A stretch of 29,917 bases of DNA from a virus. The translations under genes were made by a program, and so were the position numbers. The notes below the pieces were generated by a model. It was not told the DNA's origin. It saw only the letters and a program-made list of their open reading frames with translations, and made no database searches. The stretch spans positions 1 through 29,917 of IMG/VR virus record IMGVR_UViG_3300046007_009002; one strand, written 5' to 3'. Position 1 is the first letter of the stretch. Each line of letters opens with the position of its first letter. Shown in pieces: positions 6,972 through 14,830 of this stretch.

Positions 6972-7094
6972 TCAAAACACACCTGGAATAATTTGCCCGG
7001 TCATGGCATAGGCCCCGAGCGCAGCTACCAGACCAATCATCGCCAATCTTCCGTTGAGAACTTCGCTGAATTGTGTAAAACCAAATTTGTTCAT
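6972..7094 (-). CDS. hli: High-light-inducible protein (Hli), 40 aa
   Basis: Hli proteins are single-helix members of the chlorophyll a/b-binding superfamily that protect photosystems under stress. Cyanophages carry them to sustain host photosynthesis. The whole conserved block is present: FSEVLNGRLAMIGLVAALGA with the chlorophyll-binding ELNGR-type Glu/Asn/Arg pattern (here EVLNGR), then YAMTGQIIPGVF. At 40 residues it is a minimal phage Hli. The leader TATAGGAGACATTAAA gives a good ribosome binding site. It is strong evidence that the host is a cyanobacterium. Confidence 0.95.
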   Translation of the reverse strand: MNKFGFTQFSEVLNGRLAMIGLVAALGAYAMTGQIIPGVF

Positions 7095-7220
7095 TTTAAT
7101 GTCTCCTATAATGAATGAATGTGAACGTTTATGGGCGCCGACCTAATGGATACGCTTTCTGCAGCGGGAGGCGTCGAGTCGTTTAAATCTGAGTTAGCAC
7201 CTAACTAGATCCCTTTAATT
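7095..7220. other. Leader between hli and the peptidase gene
   Basis: This intergenic stretch is more GC-rich than its neighbours around 7131-7180. It has a perfect 6-bp hairpin with 3-base loop (AGTTAG 7192-7197, CTAACT 7201-7206). On the minus strand GGAG near 7107 serves hli. A 20-codon plus-strand frame (7147-7209) exists but has no ribosome binding site. No convincing promoter hexamers are seen. Confidence 0.4.
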
Positions 7221-7667
7221 TTAGACCATTTCTGGAAAAACAAAAAACTGATTTTCCAGGATATTTATGAAGGGCCTTACAATATAAAATCCTCGATGAT
7301 AATTAATAAAGGCATTAATGTCATTGAAGACTCCGACCTTATAACCCCTCATTGCCGATTGATGGAGAACTTTCCCGTCTCCAAAATAAACACCGACATG
7401 AAAAGTATCGCCGGGAATCCCCATGGCCACAATATCACCCTTTTGCAATTGATTAGGGTTGTAGATAATTTTGCCAAGGTTACGAACCGTGTCGGCCCAG
7501 GCCGTAACTCTGTCGGTATTTATACCTAGCAAGGAAAGAAATTTCCTTACTGTATTAGAACAATTGTTCCTTCGACCATTGTACTTATTGAATGCGTTTT
7601 GGTTTTGAATAAAAACTTCTTCAAAGTTTGGTTCAACAAAACGCACTTCCTCTACTGTCGGGACCAT
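7221..7667 (-). CDS. NlpC/P60-like (C40) cysteine peptidase
   Basis: C40 peptidases cut peptide stems in peptidoglycan. The 148-residue protein shows the expected order: catalytic Cys36 at a helix start (RRNNCSNTVRKFL), KGDIVAM strand, His90 in TFHVGVYFGDGKVLHQ, and His102 as third polar residue. The substrate-binding N-terminal domain of larger members is missing. No signal peptide is seen, so it needs help to reach the wall or acts from the virion. It begins 4 bases after the rlpA-like gene and is probably cotranscribed with it as a wall-cutting pair. Confidence 0.82.
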   Translation of the reverse strand: MVPTVEEVRFVEPNFEEVFIQNQNAFNKYNGRRNNCSNTVRKFLSLLGINTDRVTAWADTVRNLGKIIYNPNQLQKGDIVAMGIPGDTFHVGVYFGDGKVLHQSAMRGYKVGVFNDINAFINYHRGFYIVRPFINILENQFFVFPEMV

Positions 7668-7671
7668 GGCC

Positions 7672-8208
7672 TTAATTTAGGATTTGGATCTTTACAGGAG
7701 CAACCCCAGAATTTCTCATCCCAATTGCATCTGCGGCTGTTTCGGAAAGATCAATGATCCGCCCTCCAACAAATGGTCCTCTGTCATTAATTCTTACGGT
7801 TACTGATCTCCCATTATTCAAATTCGTAACTTGTACACGAGTTCCGAACGGAAGTGTTTTATGTGCAGCAGTCATAGTACCTGGTCTATAAATTTCACCA
7901 TTTGCGGTTCTATTACCATAAAACCCTGGCCCATAAAATGATGCTTCCCCACGATAAACACTCGCCAATGGCATCTTATAATTGGGAAATTTCTGCTCAA
8001 ATTTAGTTTCCCATTCGGTTTTTGTATTAACTGATGGGTCAACAAATTGAGATACAGAAATGGCCTGAGATTCAATAGGAGCAAAAATAGTGGCCCCAAT
8101 TGCACCACAGGCTACAGTCGTTAGAATTTTTTTAGAAAAAAGCATTAATTTTAATTGAATTCGACATCCAGATTGATGTTGTGGCATTACCTGTTCTAAA
8201 GGCAACAT
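7672..8208 (-). CDS. RlpA-like septal lytic transglycosylase, exported
   Basis: RlpA proteins cleave peptidoglycan glycan strands. The double-psi beta-barrel signature is complete: GEASFYGPGFYGNRTANGE, AAHKTLPFGTRVQVTNL, and RINDRGPF...GRIIDLS. Counting from the inner ATG at 8145 (157 aa), the likely catalytic Asp is 121, with His95 and Asp132. From that start the protein has a Sec signal peptide (MLFSKKILTTVACGAIGATI...ESQA, cleavage after residue 28). The outer ATG at 8208 would add 21 residues. No clear ribosome binding site settles the choice. A periplasmic lysis role is likely. Confidence 0.88.
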   Translation of the reverse strand: MLPLEQVMPQHQSGCRIQLKLMLFSKKILTTVACGAIGATIFAPIESQAISVSQFVDPSVNTKTEWETKFEQKFPNYKMPLASVYRGEASFYGPGFYGNRTANGEIYRPGTMTAAHKTLPFGTRVQVTNLNNGRSVTVRINDRGPFVGGRIIDLSETAADAIGMRNSGVAPVKIQILN

Positions 8209-8220
8209 CTCTGGCTCTAT

Positions 8221-8263
8221 TTCACCTGATTCATAACGAGGAAGTATTTAGGACTCAGGTGAA
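8221..8263 (-). promoter_or_regulatory. Inverted repeat around a late-promoter-like octamer, upstream of rlpA
   Basis: A perfect 9-bp inverted repeat (TTCACCTGA 8263-8255 and TCAGGTGAA 8229-8221 on the minus strand) encloses CCTAAATA (8252-8245), similar to T4 late octamers. A late start near 8239 would omit the 5' arm, while a sigma70 start near 8264 would include it. The 3' arm holds AGGTG, but about 14 bases from the outer ATG, so masking of translation is less clear than at 16.8 or 24.3 kb. Confidence 0.4.
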
Positions 8264-8269
8264 GTCACT

Positions 8270-8298
8270 ACGATAGCACGGGCCTGTCGATCTGTCAA
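8270..8298 (-). promoter_or_regulatory. Sigma70-type promoter for rlpA-like and C40 genes
   Basis: TTGACA (8298-8293), a 17-base spacer, and TATCGT (8275-8270) preceded by TG as an extended -10. The -35 is perfect and the -10 matches in 4 of 6 positions. The predicted start is about 8264, at the first base of the inverted repeat. It overlaps the 3' end of the GT25 gene. Confidence 0.5.
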
Positions 8299-9083
8299 CC
8301 CCCCTGACCAGAAGACCCGATGACGCTGTTGAAATAAGGATTATAATTCGTAATTTGTTCCACAGATAATTCGGAACCCTTATTTTCCCAGAAGGCCTTT
8401 AGACCCTCATAAGAATTTTTATGGAATGTTTCCACATGGTCCTCATGTATAGTAGAACCCAATTTTAAATTATATAAAAATAAAGGAACCGAAAAAACTG
8501 CTCCTGCGCCATAAATCAAATCATCTGCTACGGCTCTTGGTCGAATATCTTGATCTAGTTTATATTTACCGTCTCTACAGTGAAGATCAATCAATTTTTT
8601 TGCGTATCGTCTTGTTATGGCATAACAGGCAGTAGAAAATTCATTCATTTGATGTTTGTGAATTTGCAAATGAAGATCTCCGGTGCAGATTATAGCTAAT
8701 TGCAATCCATCCCATGCGTAATTTACTCTAGATAAAAACTCCTGCCAAGTAAAATTCCAACAATTAGCAATAATTACGCAATCATCTTCCATAAAAACCG
8801 CATAAGGACTATCACTATTATCATACCAGTACTTAATGGCCTTTAGATGACTCGTCAAACATCCGATCTCGGCTGGTGTGACGTTATCGGGATACTTTCC
8901 TTTGATAATGTCACCTAGATCATCATTGCGCCCATCATAAGCAGAAATTCTTGTATAATTTTCTATTTCCCAGTACTTAAACTGGGACTCCATAAACTCG
9001 CGTCTTTCTGGTTGGTCGTCTAAATTGATGTAATAGACCGGGCCAAAATTATGAAGTTTATAAACTGATTTATTTCTGTCCAT
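8295..9083 (-). CDS. Glycosyltransferase family 25 (LPS-type)
   Basis: GT25 enzymes transfer sugars, often galactose, during lipopolysaccharide synthesis. Motifs fit the family: YYINLDDQPERREFMESQF near residues 17-35, EIGCLTSHLKAIKYW, and the metal/nucleotide-sugar site YAVFMEDDC. At 262 residues it is of normal length. It is the last gene of the glycan cassette and overlaps the GT4 gene upstream by 14 bases. It could decorate host lipopolysaccharide or phage structural proteins; the sugar and acceptor are unknown. Confidence 0.85.
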   Translation of the reverse strand: MDRNKSVYKLHNFGPVYYINLDDQPERREFMESQFKYWEIENYTRISAYDGRNDDLGDIIKGKYPDNVTPAEIGCLTSHLKAIKYWYDNSDSPYAVFMEDDCVIIANCWNFTWQEFLSRVNYAWDGLQLAIICTGDLHLQIHKHQMNEFSTACYAITRRYAKKLIDLHCRDGKYKLDQDIRPRAVADDLIYGAGAVFSVPLFLYNLKLGSTIHEDHVETFHKNSYEGLKAFWENKGSELSVEQITNYNPYFNSVIGSSGQGG

Positions 9084-10020
9084 TGATCACTTTTGTTATA
9101 TTTGGTATATAGTAGGTTTCCAAAATTACTTGCCAGTCAAATTCTTTTGCATAATCAAGAATTTCTTCGCGGTTTTTAATAGAGTAGTCTCTATTTTCGA
9201 TTATTTTTTGCTCAACATAATTAACATCACAAATCTTTTCTTCAGGTATTACAGTAATAAAGCCCTTAGATAAATTAAGATTGGCAGCAGCCCATTCGGA
9301 AATAACAACACCTAGACCAGCAGCAAAGGCCTCTAAACAAACCAGAGGATGTGCCTCTCCGTCAGATAATAAGACCAGATTACCATAATTAGTAAGGTTT
9401 TCGTAAAGGTGCTCTTTAGACCATTCTCCAAGATAATTTTTTGATTTATCAAATCTATTATCAGCAATATTTCCAGCATAAAATAAAGACTCGATAGATT
9501 GAAATAAATATTGCCTTTTTCTTGAATCTATTTTTGCAAGATAAATTGAACTATCTGGAAATCCTGGATTGTTGGTCTTTTCAAAAGCCTTAAAATTTAC
9601 ACCATTTGGATTTAAGAATAATTTTGAATCTGGTATAGAACAAACAGTATTATAAATATTGTTTATTTCATTAGAAAGGCCAAATATAATAGGAACTATA
9701 TTAGAAAAAGAATCAAATACTCTTTTCTTATATGCGCCCATAAATTCTGGTCTTGTTATATATGCAAAATGAGTCGTTATCGCACATGGATATTGAATAT
9801 ATGGATAAATTGGAATCCAATCATCATAATTAATGTGAACAAAATCAGGTCTAAAGTTATTGATTTCTTTAATGATCTGAATAGGATCTCCAATGTTTAT
9901 GATCTTTACTTCATGTCCCATTTGAATAAGAGTTTTATTCATATCCCAAATAAGACTTTCAACCGCTCCCCAACCGGTAGGAGGAATAGGAGAATTAGGA
10001 CCTAAAATACAAATTCGCAT
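9070..10020 (-). CDS. Glycosyltransferase family 4-like, copy 1
   Basis: The ATG at 10020 (MRICILGPNSPIPPTGWGAV) gives about 316 residues and matches the start of the next gene; the frame is open to 10062. It has a GT-B layout: N-terminal Rossmann start with PPTGWGAVESLIWD and C-terminal donor site (LVLLSDGEAHPLVCLEAFAA, then GLGVVISEWAA). The E-x7-E-like region is the nucleotide-sugar site. It is clearly paralogous to the gene directly upstream (shared KNYLGEWS, YGNLVLLSDGE and VVIS blocks), so the two arose by tandem duplication. Confidence 0.82.
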   Translation of the reverse strand: MRICILGPNSPIPPTGWGAVESLIWDMNKTLIQMGHEVKIINIGDPIQIIKEINNFRPDFVHINYDDWIPIYPYIQYPCAITTHFAYITRPEFMGAYKKRVFDSFSNIVPIIFGLSNEINNIYNTVCSIPDSKLFLNPNGVNFKAFEKTNNPGFPDSSIYLAKIDSRKRQYLFQSIESLFYAGNIADNRFDKSKNYLGEWSKEHLYENLTNYGNLVLLSDGEAHPLVCLEAFAAGLGVVISEWAAANLNLSKGFITVIPEEKICDVNYVEQKIIENRDYSIKNREEILDYAKEFDWQVILETYYIPNITKVINGQK

Positions 10021-10976
10021 TTTTCTATATTTTTTGAGTATAGTTTGACAAGGCTTTCCCATGAAAAATTATCAATAGCATATTGCCGAATTTCATCTCT
10101 CATAGAAAGACTAACTTCTCTATTTTCTTCAATTTTTTCTTTTATATAATCAATGTTTTTTAACTTATCATCTGGTATGACTGTAACATAAGGAAGATCA
10201 TCTGTCAAGTCATGGGCCGCGTATTTTGATATTACAACACCAAGGCCATTAATCATGGCTTCTTTAACGACCAAAGGAGTTCCATTTTCACCATCAGACA
10301 ACAGAACAAGATTACCATAATGAGTGAAATTCTCTCGTTTGTATTCATCAGACCATTCTCCTAGATAATTTTTGGTAGTGTTAAATGGGGTTTGGCCCAT
10401 TATCTTTCCTACAAAATCAATACAATCGATTGTTTGATAGAGCCATTGCTTTTTTCTATGATAAATTTGACCTAGATATAAAGACCTAGTTGTATTATTT
10501 GGATTTACAGTATAATTAAACCTCTTATGATTGGCCCCATTTTCTGATAAAATTAAAAGATCTTCGTTGGCCCCATTTTCTTTAAATATATTATAATCCT
10601 TCTTAGAAATACAAAAAATGTAGTATTGATTATTGTTTATAATAAAATCAAAAATCTTGTCATACCCATCCTGACAATGCATCTGAGGTTGATCAATATA
10701 TGGATAATGACTACTCATCGCAATCTTTTTTATTTTTGTTTCATTTTTTATTCTATCAAGCAAAGGATAAAAAACATCATAATGGAGATGAGCAAAATCA
10801 AAATGGTCAGAATTTAGATCGTGTAGAATTTCGTCCCAATCTTGTGTATTAGTAATAATTCCACCGTGGCCCAATTCAGAGAGTTCTAAAGAGTAATCCC
10901 AGATTAAACTTTCAACCGCACCCCAGCCATCTGGAGGGATAGGGAGAATTCCGGGTCCAATTAATGCAATGTTCAT
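10002..10976 (-). CDS. Glycosyltransferase family 4-like, copy 2
   Basis: This 324-residue paralogue of the downstream gene begins MNIALIGPGILPIPPDGWGA and contains KNYLGEWSDEYKRENFTHYG, LSDGENGTPLVVKEAMINGL and VVISKYAAHDL. The donor-site acidic residues (E...KEA) are kept. Divergence is substantial, so duplication is old and the two may add different sugars. It ends 18 bases inside the next gene and starts on the last base of the gene upstream. Confidence 0.82.
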   Translation of the reverse strand: MNIALIGPGILPIPPDGWGAVESLIWDYSLELSELGHGGIITNTQDWDEILHDLNSDHFDFAHLHYDVFYPLLDRIKNETKIKKIAMSSHYPYIDQPQMHCQDGYDKIFDFIINNNQYYIFCISKKDYNIFKENGANEDLLILSENGANHKRFNYTVNPNNTTRSLYLGQIYHRKKQWLYQTIDCIDFVGKIMGQTPFNTTKNYLGEWSDEYKRENFTHYGNLVLLSDGENGTPLVVKEAMINGLGVVISKYAAHDLTDDLPYVTVIPDDKLKNIDYIKEKIEENREVSLSMRDEIRQYAIDNFSWESLVKLYSKNIEKCEFVF

Positions 10977-11704
10977 CAGTAAAGTTCTTTGTATGCGTGG
11001 ACAAGGGAGAAGTTGGTGTTTTTATAATCAGGAGTTTTCCAAACCTCGGTCAAGTTTGTATTAATTGAATAGTCTTTCCCTAAAATAAAATATGCGATTT
11101 GCATATAAAGATCTAACCAACCAAACCTATAATCAAGTTTGTTTAAGATAAATTCAAATTCAAAATCGATAAAATCATATATTTGATGATAATTATCTAA
11201 AAAAGTATTAATGTTAAAAATACTTCCACCCCCGGCTCCGTACCAATCGACATTTGGGGTTGCTCCATATCTTTGCCTTATGTATTCAATTAAAGACGGA
11301 GATATTTTATTTCCAGGAACGTCAAATCCGGCACATTGCCAATTTGGATCAATTTTAACCTCACCCTGAGTCAGAACATCGTCCTCCATCATTATCATAT
11401 GGCTCCCACCCCCATTTTTTACATGAATGGCCGCCTCTCTGAACATATGAATCCAATGAAGGGACTCATCTTTTGTAAATCCATAAATTCCAGATGGATG
11501 GCCACTATTTCGTCGCCCAATTCTCATATAAGAATGAACATAATTGCAATTATATTTTCTGGCCAGATCCGAATAATCCACTCCACCATCACAACAAATA
11601 GTATAAGGGGCATCAGGATGATATTTCCTGAACTGCTCTAAAACAAACTCAGTTGCTCTTTTGTTTTCATATACTGTGTGAAAACAACCAAATTTTACAG
11701 TCAT
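10976..11704 (-). CDS. Putative GT-A-fold glycosyltransferase
   Basis: The 242-residue protein starts with a strand and helix typical of nucleotide-sugar binding (TVKFGCFHTVYENKRATEFV, then TICCDGGVDYSDLA). It has an acidic metal-site-like motif HMIMMEDDV after a helix rich in His. A YGAGGGSIFNINTFL segment follows, as in acceptor loops. Exact GT family is not recognised. Position among other transferases and 4-base overlap with the next gene support the call. Confidence 0.65.
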   Translation of the reverse strand: MTVKFGCFHTVYENKRATEFVLEQFRKYHPDAPYTICCDGGVDYSDLARKYNCNYVHSYMRIGRRNSGHPSGIYGFTKDESLHWIHMFREAAIHVKNGGGSHMIMMEDDVLTQGEVKIDPNWQCAGFDVPGNKISPSLIEYIRQRYGATPNVDWYGAGGGSIFNINTFLDNYHQIYDFIDFEFEFILNKLDYRFGWLDLYMQIAYFILGKDYSINTNLTEVWKTPDYKNTNFSLVHAYKELY

Positions 11705-12471
11705 ATTTTTTCAATATAATGAGGGAAAATGTCATCTCTGTAAAGCCAAAACCAATGAGGTTCTCCGGGAGGAGTTGGCCGAACATCTGGAATTAAATCT
11801 TTAAAATCATAGCTAAAAGGTGGATTATAAAAAGAATGAACGGTTGGGTTATTCATTCCTACCCATTTCTCAAAATTCATCCTTTCTATTGGGCCAAAAT
11901 CTCTAGAATCTCCTCTAAAGGCATTTTTTGTTGGGTGGTGAAGAGACGAAATATAATCTGATCTGGCCCACCAAAAATTTCCACTCATATGAGGCCAAGG
12001 ATCCAGACAATAATTTACCCCGGATACTTGATATTTATTTAATTTTTCAACATTCTTGACCCAATTATCAATACACCCGGCCTCCATAAGGTGCCTCCAA
12101 CTATTAACGGCCCGAAATTTTCTATCGGAATACTGATCTCTTACTCCACAAAAATGACTTATTCCTTTTGTATGAAGATAAAGAACCTTATTGATTTTCC
12201 CACCTAAACAGTCCTCGTATAAATGCTTAAGAGTAAACCCCTCATATTCCTCATCGTTATCACGGCAATCTAAGACATTAAGCCAACTATAAATTGAAAC
12301 AAACTCTTTTATTCTAGAGGCCTGAACTCCATTTATTGCGCAATTAATATTTGCGTATTCGGGTAATCCACTTTTATAGATTCTTTTTAGTTGTTCGTCA
12401 ACAATAATTTTCCATATATCTGTGTCTCCTGGAGACCAGATGTGATAATAAACAGAAAGTTCCATGATCAT
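11701..12471 (-). CDS. Putative glycosyltransferase, 256 aa
   Basis: Features shared with polysaccharide transferases include VLYLHTKGISHF and SGVNYCLDPWPHMSGNFWWA, the latter resembling acceptor-site text in capsule and rhamnan-type enzymes. No classical DxD is certain (DCRDNDEEYE is a candidate). Two Met codons (12471 and 12465) are possible starts; the first overlaps the GT6 stop. The family remains unassigned. Confidence 0.65.
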   Translation of the reverse strand: MIMELSVYYHIWSPGDTDIWKIIVDEQLKRIYKSGLPEYANINCAINGVQASRIKEFVSIYSWLNVLDCRDNDEEYEGFTLKHLYEDCLGGKINKVLYLHTKGISHFCGVRDQYSDRKFRAVNSWRHLMEAGCIDNWVKNVEKLNKYQVSGVNYCLDPWPHMSGNFWWARSDYISSLHHPTKNAFRGDSRDFGPIERMNFEKWVGMNNPTVHSFYNPPFSYDFKDLIPDVRPTPPGEPHWFWLYRDDIFPHYIEKI

Positions 12472-13175
12472 GAATGATGAATTAAATTATTTTTTGCTAA
12501 ATGTATTATTTTTGGTTTAAATTCACAATAAGGGGCAAATATTTCTGGATAAGCATATTCTGGGCCAAAAATCTTAACCTTTTCTTTATGTTTTGCAAAA
12601 TAGCGATTTAGATGGCTTTCATCATGCCATATTGCAATAACTTCTTTTTCTAAATCTTTTTTTACAGATTCTTCTAGTTCATCAATAAGATCCATGACCC
12701 CAGGAAGTTTGCCACCCCAGAAACACCCCTGATAATAAATCGAATAATCATTGGTATAGGCCGTTGAAATTGAATTAGTCTCAAATGCCCCAGGCGGCTT
12801 ATCGTGTGGTGGCATCTTTAAATAATGGCACGGATGATGAACCCCAAACAATGGGTTATCACTAAAGAATTCTTCTTCTGTAATTTTATCAACAACAAGA
12901 GTATCAGCATCCATAAAAACCAGCCAATCGAATTCATACAATTTTACACTGGCTCGGTTTATTATTTCAAATCGATTTAATGTAATATACGGCCATTCTA
13001 AGTGTTCTTGTTTATAAATGACCATGTTTTCTGGTGGATCAGGAATATCCCCATCAGTAAAAACAAAATATGTCTTGTTAGAATTTAACAAAAAATTTTC
13101 TTCACACTTTTCATAATAAAGTGGAAGAAAATCCAGGTACTTGGCCGTACCAATAAAAATAATAGCAACGTTCAT
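12468..13175 (-). CDS. Glycosyltransferase family 6 (ABO-type) homologue
   Basis: GT6 contains the human A/B blood-group and alpha-1,3-galactosyltransferases, which add GalNAc or Gal to (fucosylated) galactose with retention. Starting at 13175 (MNVAIIFIGTAKYLDF), the 235-residue protein keeps the GT6 landmarks: FMDADT with DxD at residues 89-91, PLFGVHHPCHY, YYQGCFWGG, and IWHDESHLNRYF, whose Glu186 equals the catalytic Glu303 of human GTA/GTB. It lacks the membrane stem of animal enzymes. Bacterial members often have NxN in place of DxD; this one retains DxD. The start shares one base with the GT11 stop. Confidence 0.88.
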   Translation of the reverse strand: MNVAIIFIGTAKYLDFLPLYYEKCEENFLLNSNKTYFVFTDGDIPDPPENMVIYKQEHLEWPYITLNRFEIINRASVKLYEFDWLVFMDADTLVVDKITEEEFFSDNPLFGVHHPCHYLKMPPHDKPPGAFETNSISTAYTNDYSIYYQGCFWGGKLPGVMDLIDELEESVKKDLEKEVIAIWHDESHLNRYFAKHKEKVKIFGPEYAYPEIFAPYCEFKPKIIHLAKNNLIHHS

Positions 13176-13966
13176 CAAATAATCTCCCATTCACTTGGAA
13201 TCAAGTCTTTAGTATCTAGGTGGGAATTATTAGTGCCTTCAAACCAACCCGAAGGAGCAATAACCCCTTCACTATCTGATAACCAGGCCCCCCACCAAGA
13301 AAAACTACTATTCGCAATAATATGTCCTTTACACAATGTCATCAAACACAAATCAATATAATTAGAATTATTTTCCGAAACAATAAAACGATCACTAGAA
13401 AACAATTCTTGTTCAAACACCCACTTCGGGTCATCAGAAAAAATGATTACTATCTGATCTTTATCAAATCGCTCTAGAGCCTCTTTATAATAATTTAAAG
13501 ACAATGCCTTATGATTGGGATTAGTCAAATAGTCAATTCGTCTTATGTGCAGAGAAATAGGGTTATTTAAACCTAAAATCGCCTCTTGTGACGACATTAA
13601 AATATCAGATTTAAAGGAAAAATCTTTTTTAATTTCTTTCTTTATATGTTTAAAGTATTTTTCAGTCTGAAAAAACCCATGAAGTGTGATCCAGTCAGGA
13701 CAAGTATTGAAAAGTTCTTCATCAAAACAAAAAGATTTCTCTTGAAGTACTGGTCTGTCAGGATCAATATATTGAATGTTTAATTGATTGATTGTTGATA
13801 AATTAAAACAATTAAACAACTGATGCTCAGACCATTCATTATTTCCACTTGATGGGGGAATACAGATATTGTAAGTGTGATTTGCCGCAATTCCCTTTAG
13901 TGCGGCATACTGGAACATTTGATTTCCAAGCCGACCTAAATGACCTAGATGATTAAATCCAATCAT
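13175..13966 (-). CDS. Alpha-1,2-fucosyltransferase family 11
   Basis: GT11 enzymes transfer fucose from GDP-fucose to form Fuc-alpha1,2-Gal (H-type) units. The 263-residue protein has the three hallmarks: GRLGNQMFQYA at residues 11-21, HIRRIDY at 140-146 (HxRRxDY, GDP-binding), and ANSSFSWWGAWL near 218-229. It lies directly before the GT6 gene with a one-base stop/start overlap. It overlaps the methyltransferase by 14 bases. No GDP-fucose synthesis genes are in the window, so the host must supply the donor. Confidence 0.92.
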   Translation of the reverse strand: MIGFNHLGHLGRLGNQMFQYAALKGIAANHTYNICIPPSSGNNEWSEHQLFNCFNLSTINQLNIQYIDPDRPVLQEKSFCFDEELFNTCPDWITLHGFFQTEKYFKHIKKEIKKDFSFKSDILMSSQEAILGLNNPISLHIRRIDYLTNPNHKALSLNYYKEALERFDKDQIVIIFSDDPKWVFEQELFSSDRFIVSENNSNYIDLCLMTLCKGHIIANSSFSWWGAWLSDSEGVIAPSGWFEGTNNSHLDTKDLIPSEWEII

Positions 13967-14612
13967 AAAAAGCTTTTTTTATTTTTTCTACTAATTTAGC
14001 ATTTTTTGTAACTACACCTAGACCAAAAGAATTAGTGAAGTTGATTTTAGGATAATCTAATTCGTTAAAAAATCGCCCAACTCCTTCAGGTGCCGAAATA
14101 GTATCATGCATAATCACAACACCATTTTCCGACATTTTAGGAAACCAAGTCTCAAAGTCATTTTTACAATTATCATAATCATGAAGACCATCGATATGAA
14201 GTAAATCTATTTCTTGGTCCCAGGTTTCGGCCACATCATCAAAATATCCTTTAATAATATTAAGATTATCAAGACCTAGTTTTTCTTTTACATCTAAAAC
14301 GAATTGATGATCATCATCGATCCTGATTCCATGTTTTGATGTGTCAAAACAATCAATACCGTAAACAGGATTTTTTTGACACCGGGACATAATGAAAGAG
14401 GAATAACCATAATCTACCCCTAGTTCTACTGTTACTTTGGGTTTTATTGTTTTTATGATCCATTCAGCAAACTCTCGATGACTTTTATGTGGAAAATTCC
14501 AGGCCGAAGGAATTGCACCTAGAATTTCATCTATATTTGAGTCATCCAAAGAAAGAACATATTGTCTCCAATCATCTCTTTGATTTTCATACCAAGAAAA
14601 ATTTTCTATCAT
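13953..14612 (-). CDS. Class I SAM-dependent methyltransferase
   Basis: The 219-residue protein has a Rossmann SAM site (VTVELGVDYGYSSFIMSR, motif I with acidic Glu), the next acidic strand (VYGIDCFDTS), and LLHIDGLHDYDNCKNDFETW, which is characteristic of the Methyltransf_24 group. That group often modifies glycans or natural products. It opens the glycan cassette, so O-methylation of a sugar is the likely role. The substrate is not visible. Confidence 0.82.
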   Translation of the reverse strand: MIENFSWYENQRDDWRQYVLSLDDSNIDEILGAIPSAWNFPHKSHREFAEWIIKTIKPKVTVELGVDYGYSSFIMSRCQKNPVYGIDCFDTSKHGIRIDDDHQFVLDVKEKLGLDNLNIIKGYFDDVAETWDQEIDLLHIDGLHDYDNCKNDFETWFPKMSENGVVIMHDTISAPEGVGRFFNELDYPKINFTNSFGLGVVTKNAKLVEKIKKAFYDWI

Positions 14613-14830
14613 TTTAATAGGCTAAGTAGTTTTGAAATCTCAATCACGGCAAAGAATCCACAAAGAACCAGGGCATCCCACATTTTTAAGAATACAAAAG
14701 AAGGGATAAGCAATAATCCCCCGACAGTCTTGACAAAAAGGCCAACTTTCATGTCGCCCCATAAGATTATGTAGTAACCAACAATTAAAAACAGGTTCCC
14801 AAGATATCTGAGAACAGTAGAAAAGTCCAT
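14609..14830 (-). CDS. Multi-pass membrane protein, 73 aa
   Basis: Three hydrophobic segments are visible: YLGNLFLIVGYYIILWG, VGLFVKTVGGLLLIPSFVFL and WDALVLCGFFAVIEI. With only short loops it is a compact inner-membrane protein. It overlaps the methyltransferase by ATGA and shares one base with the gene upstream. Holin-like size and topology are noted, but nothing else supports lysis. Confidence 0.7.
   Translation of the reverse strand: MDFSTVLRYLGNLFLIVGYYIILWGDMKVGLFVKTVGGLLLIPSFVFLKMWDALVLCGFFAVIEISKLLSLLK

Noticed and set aside
7515-7526. TATAAATA in the C40 gene as a late promoter
   Set aside because: It lies in the middle of a coding region within a palindrome GGTATAAATACC and no gene start follows soon.
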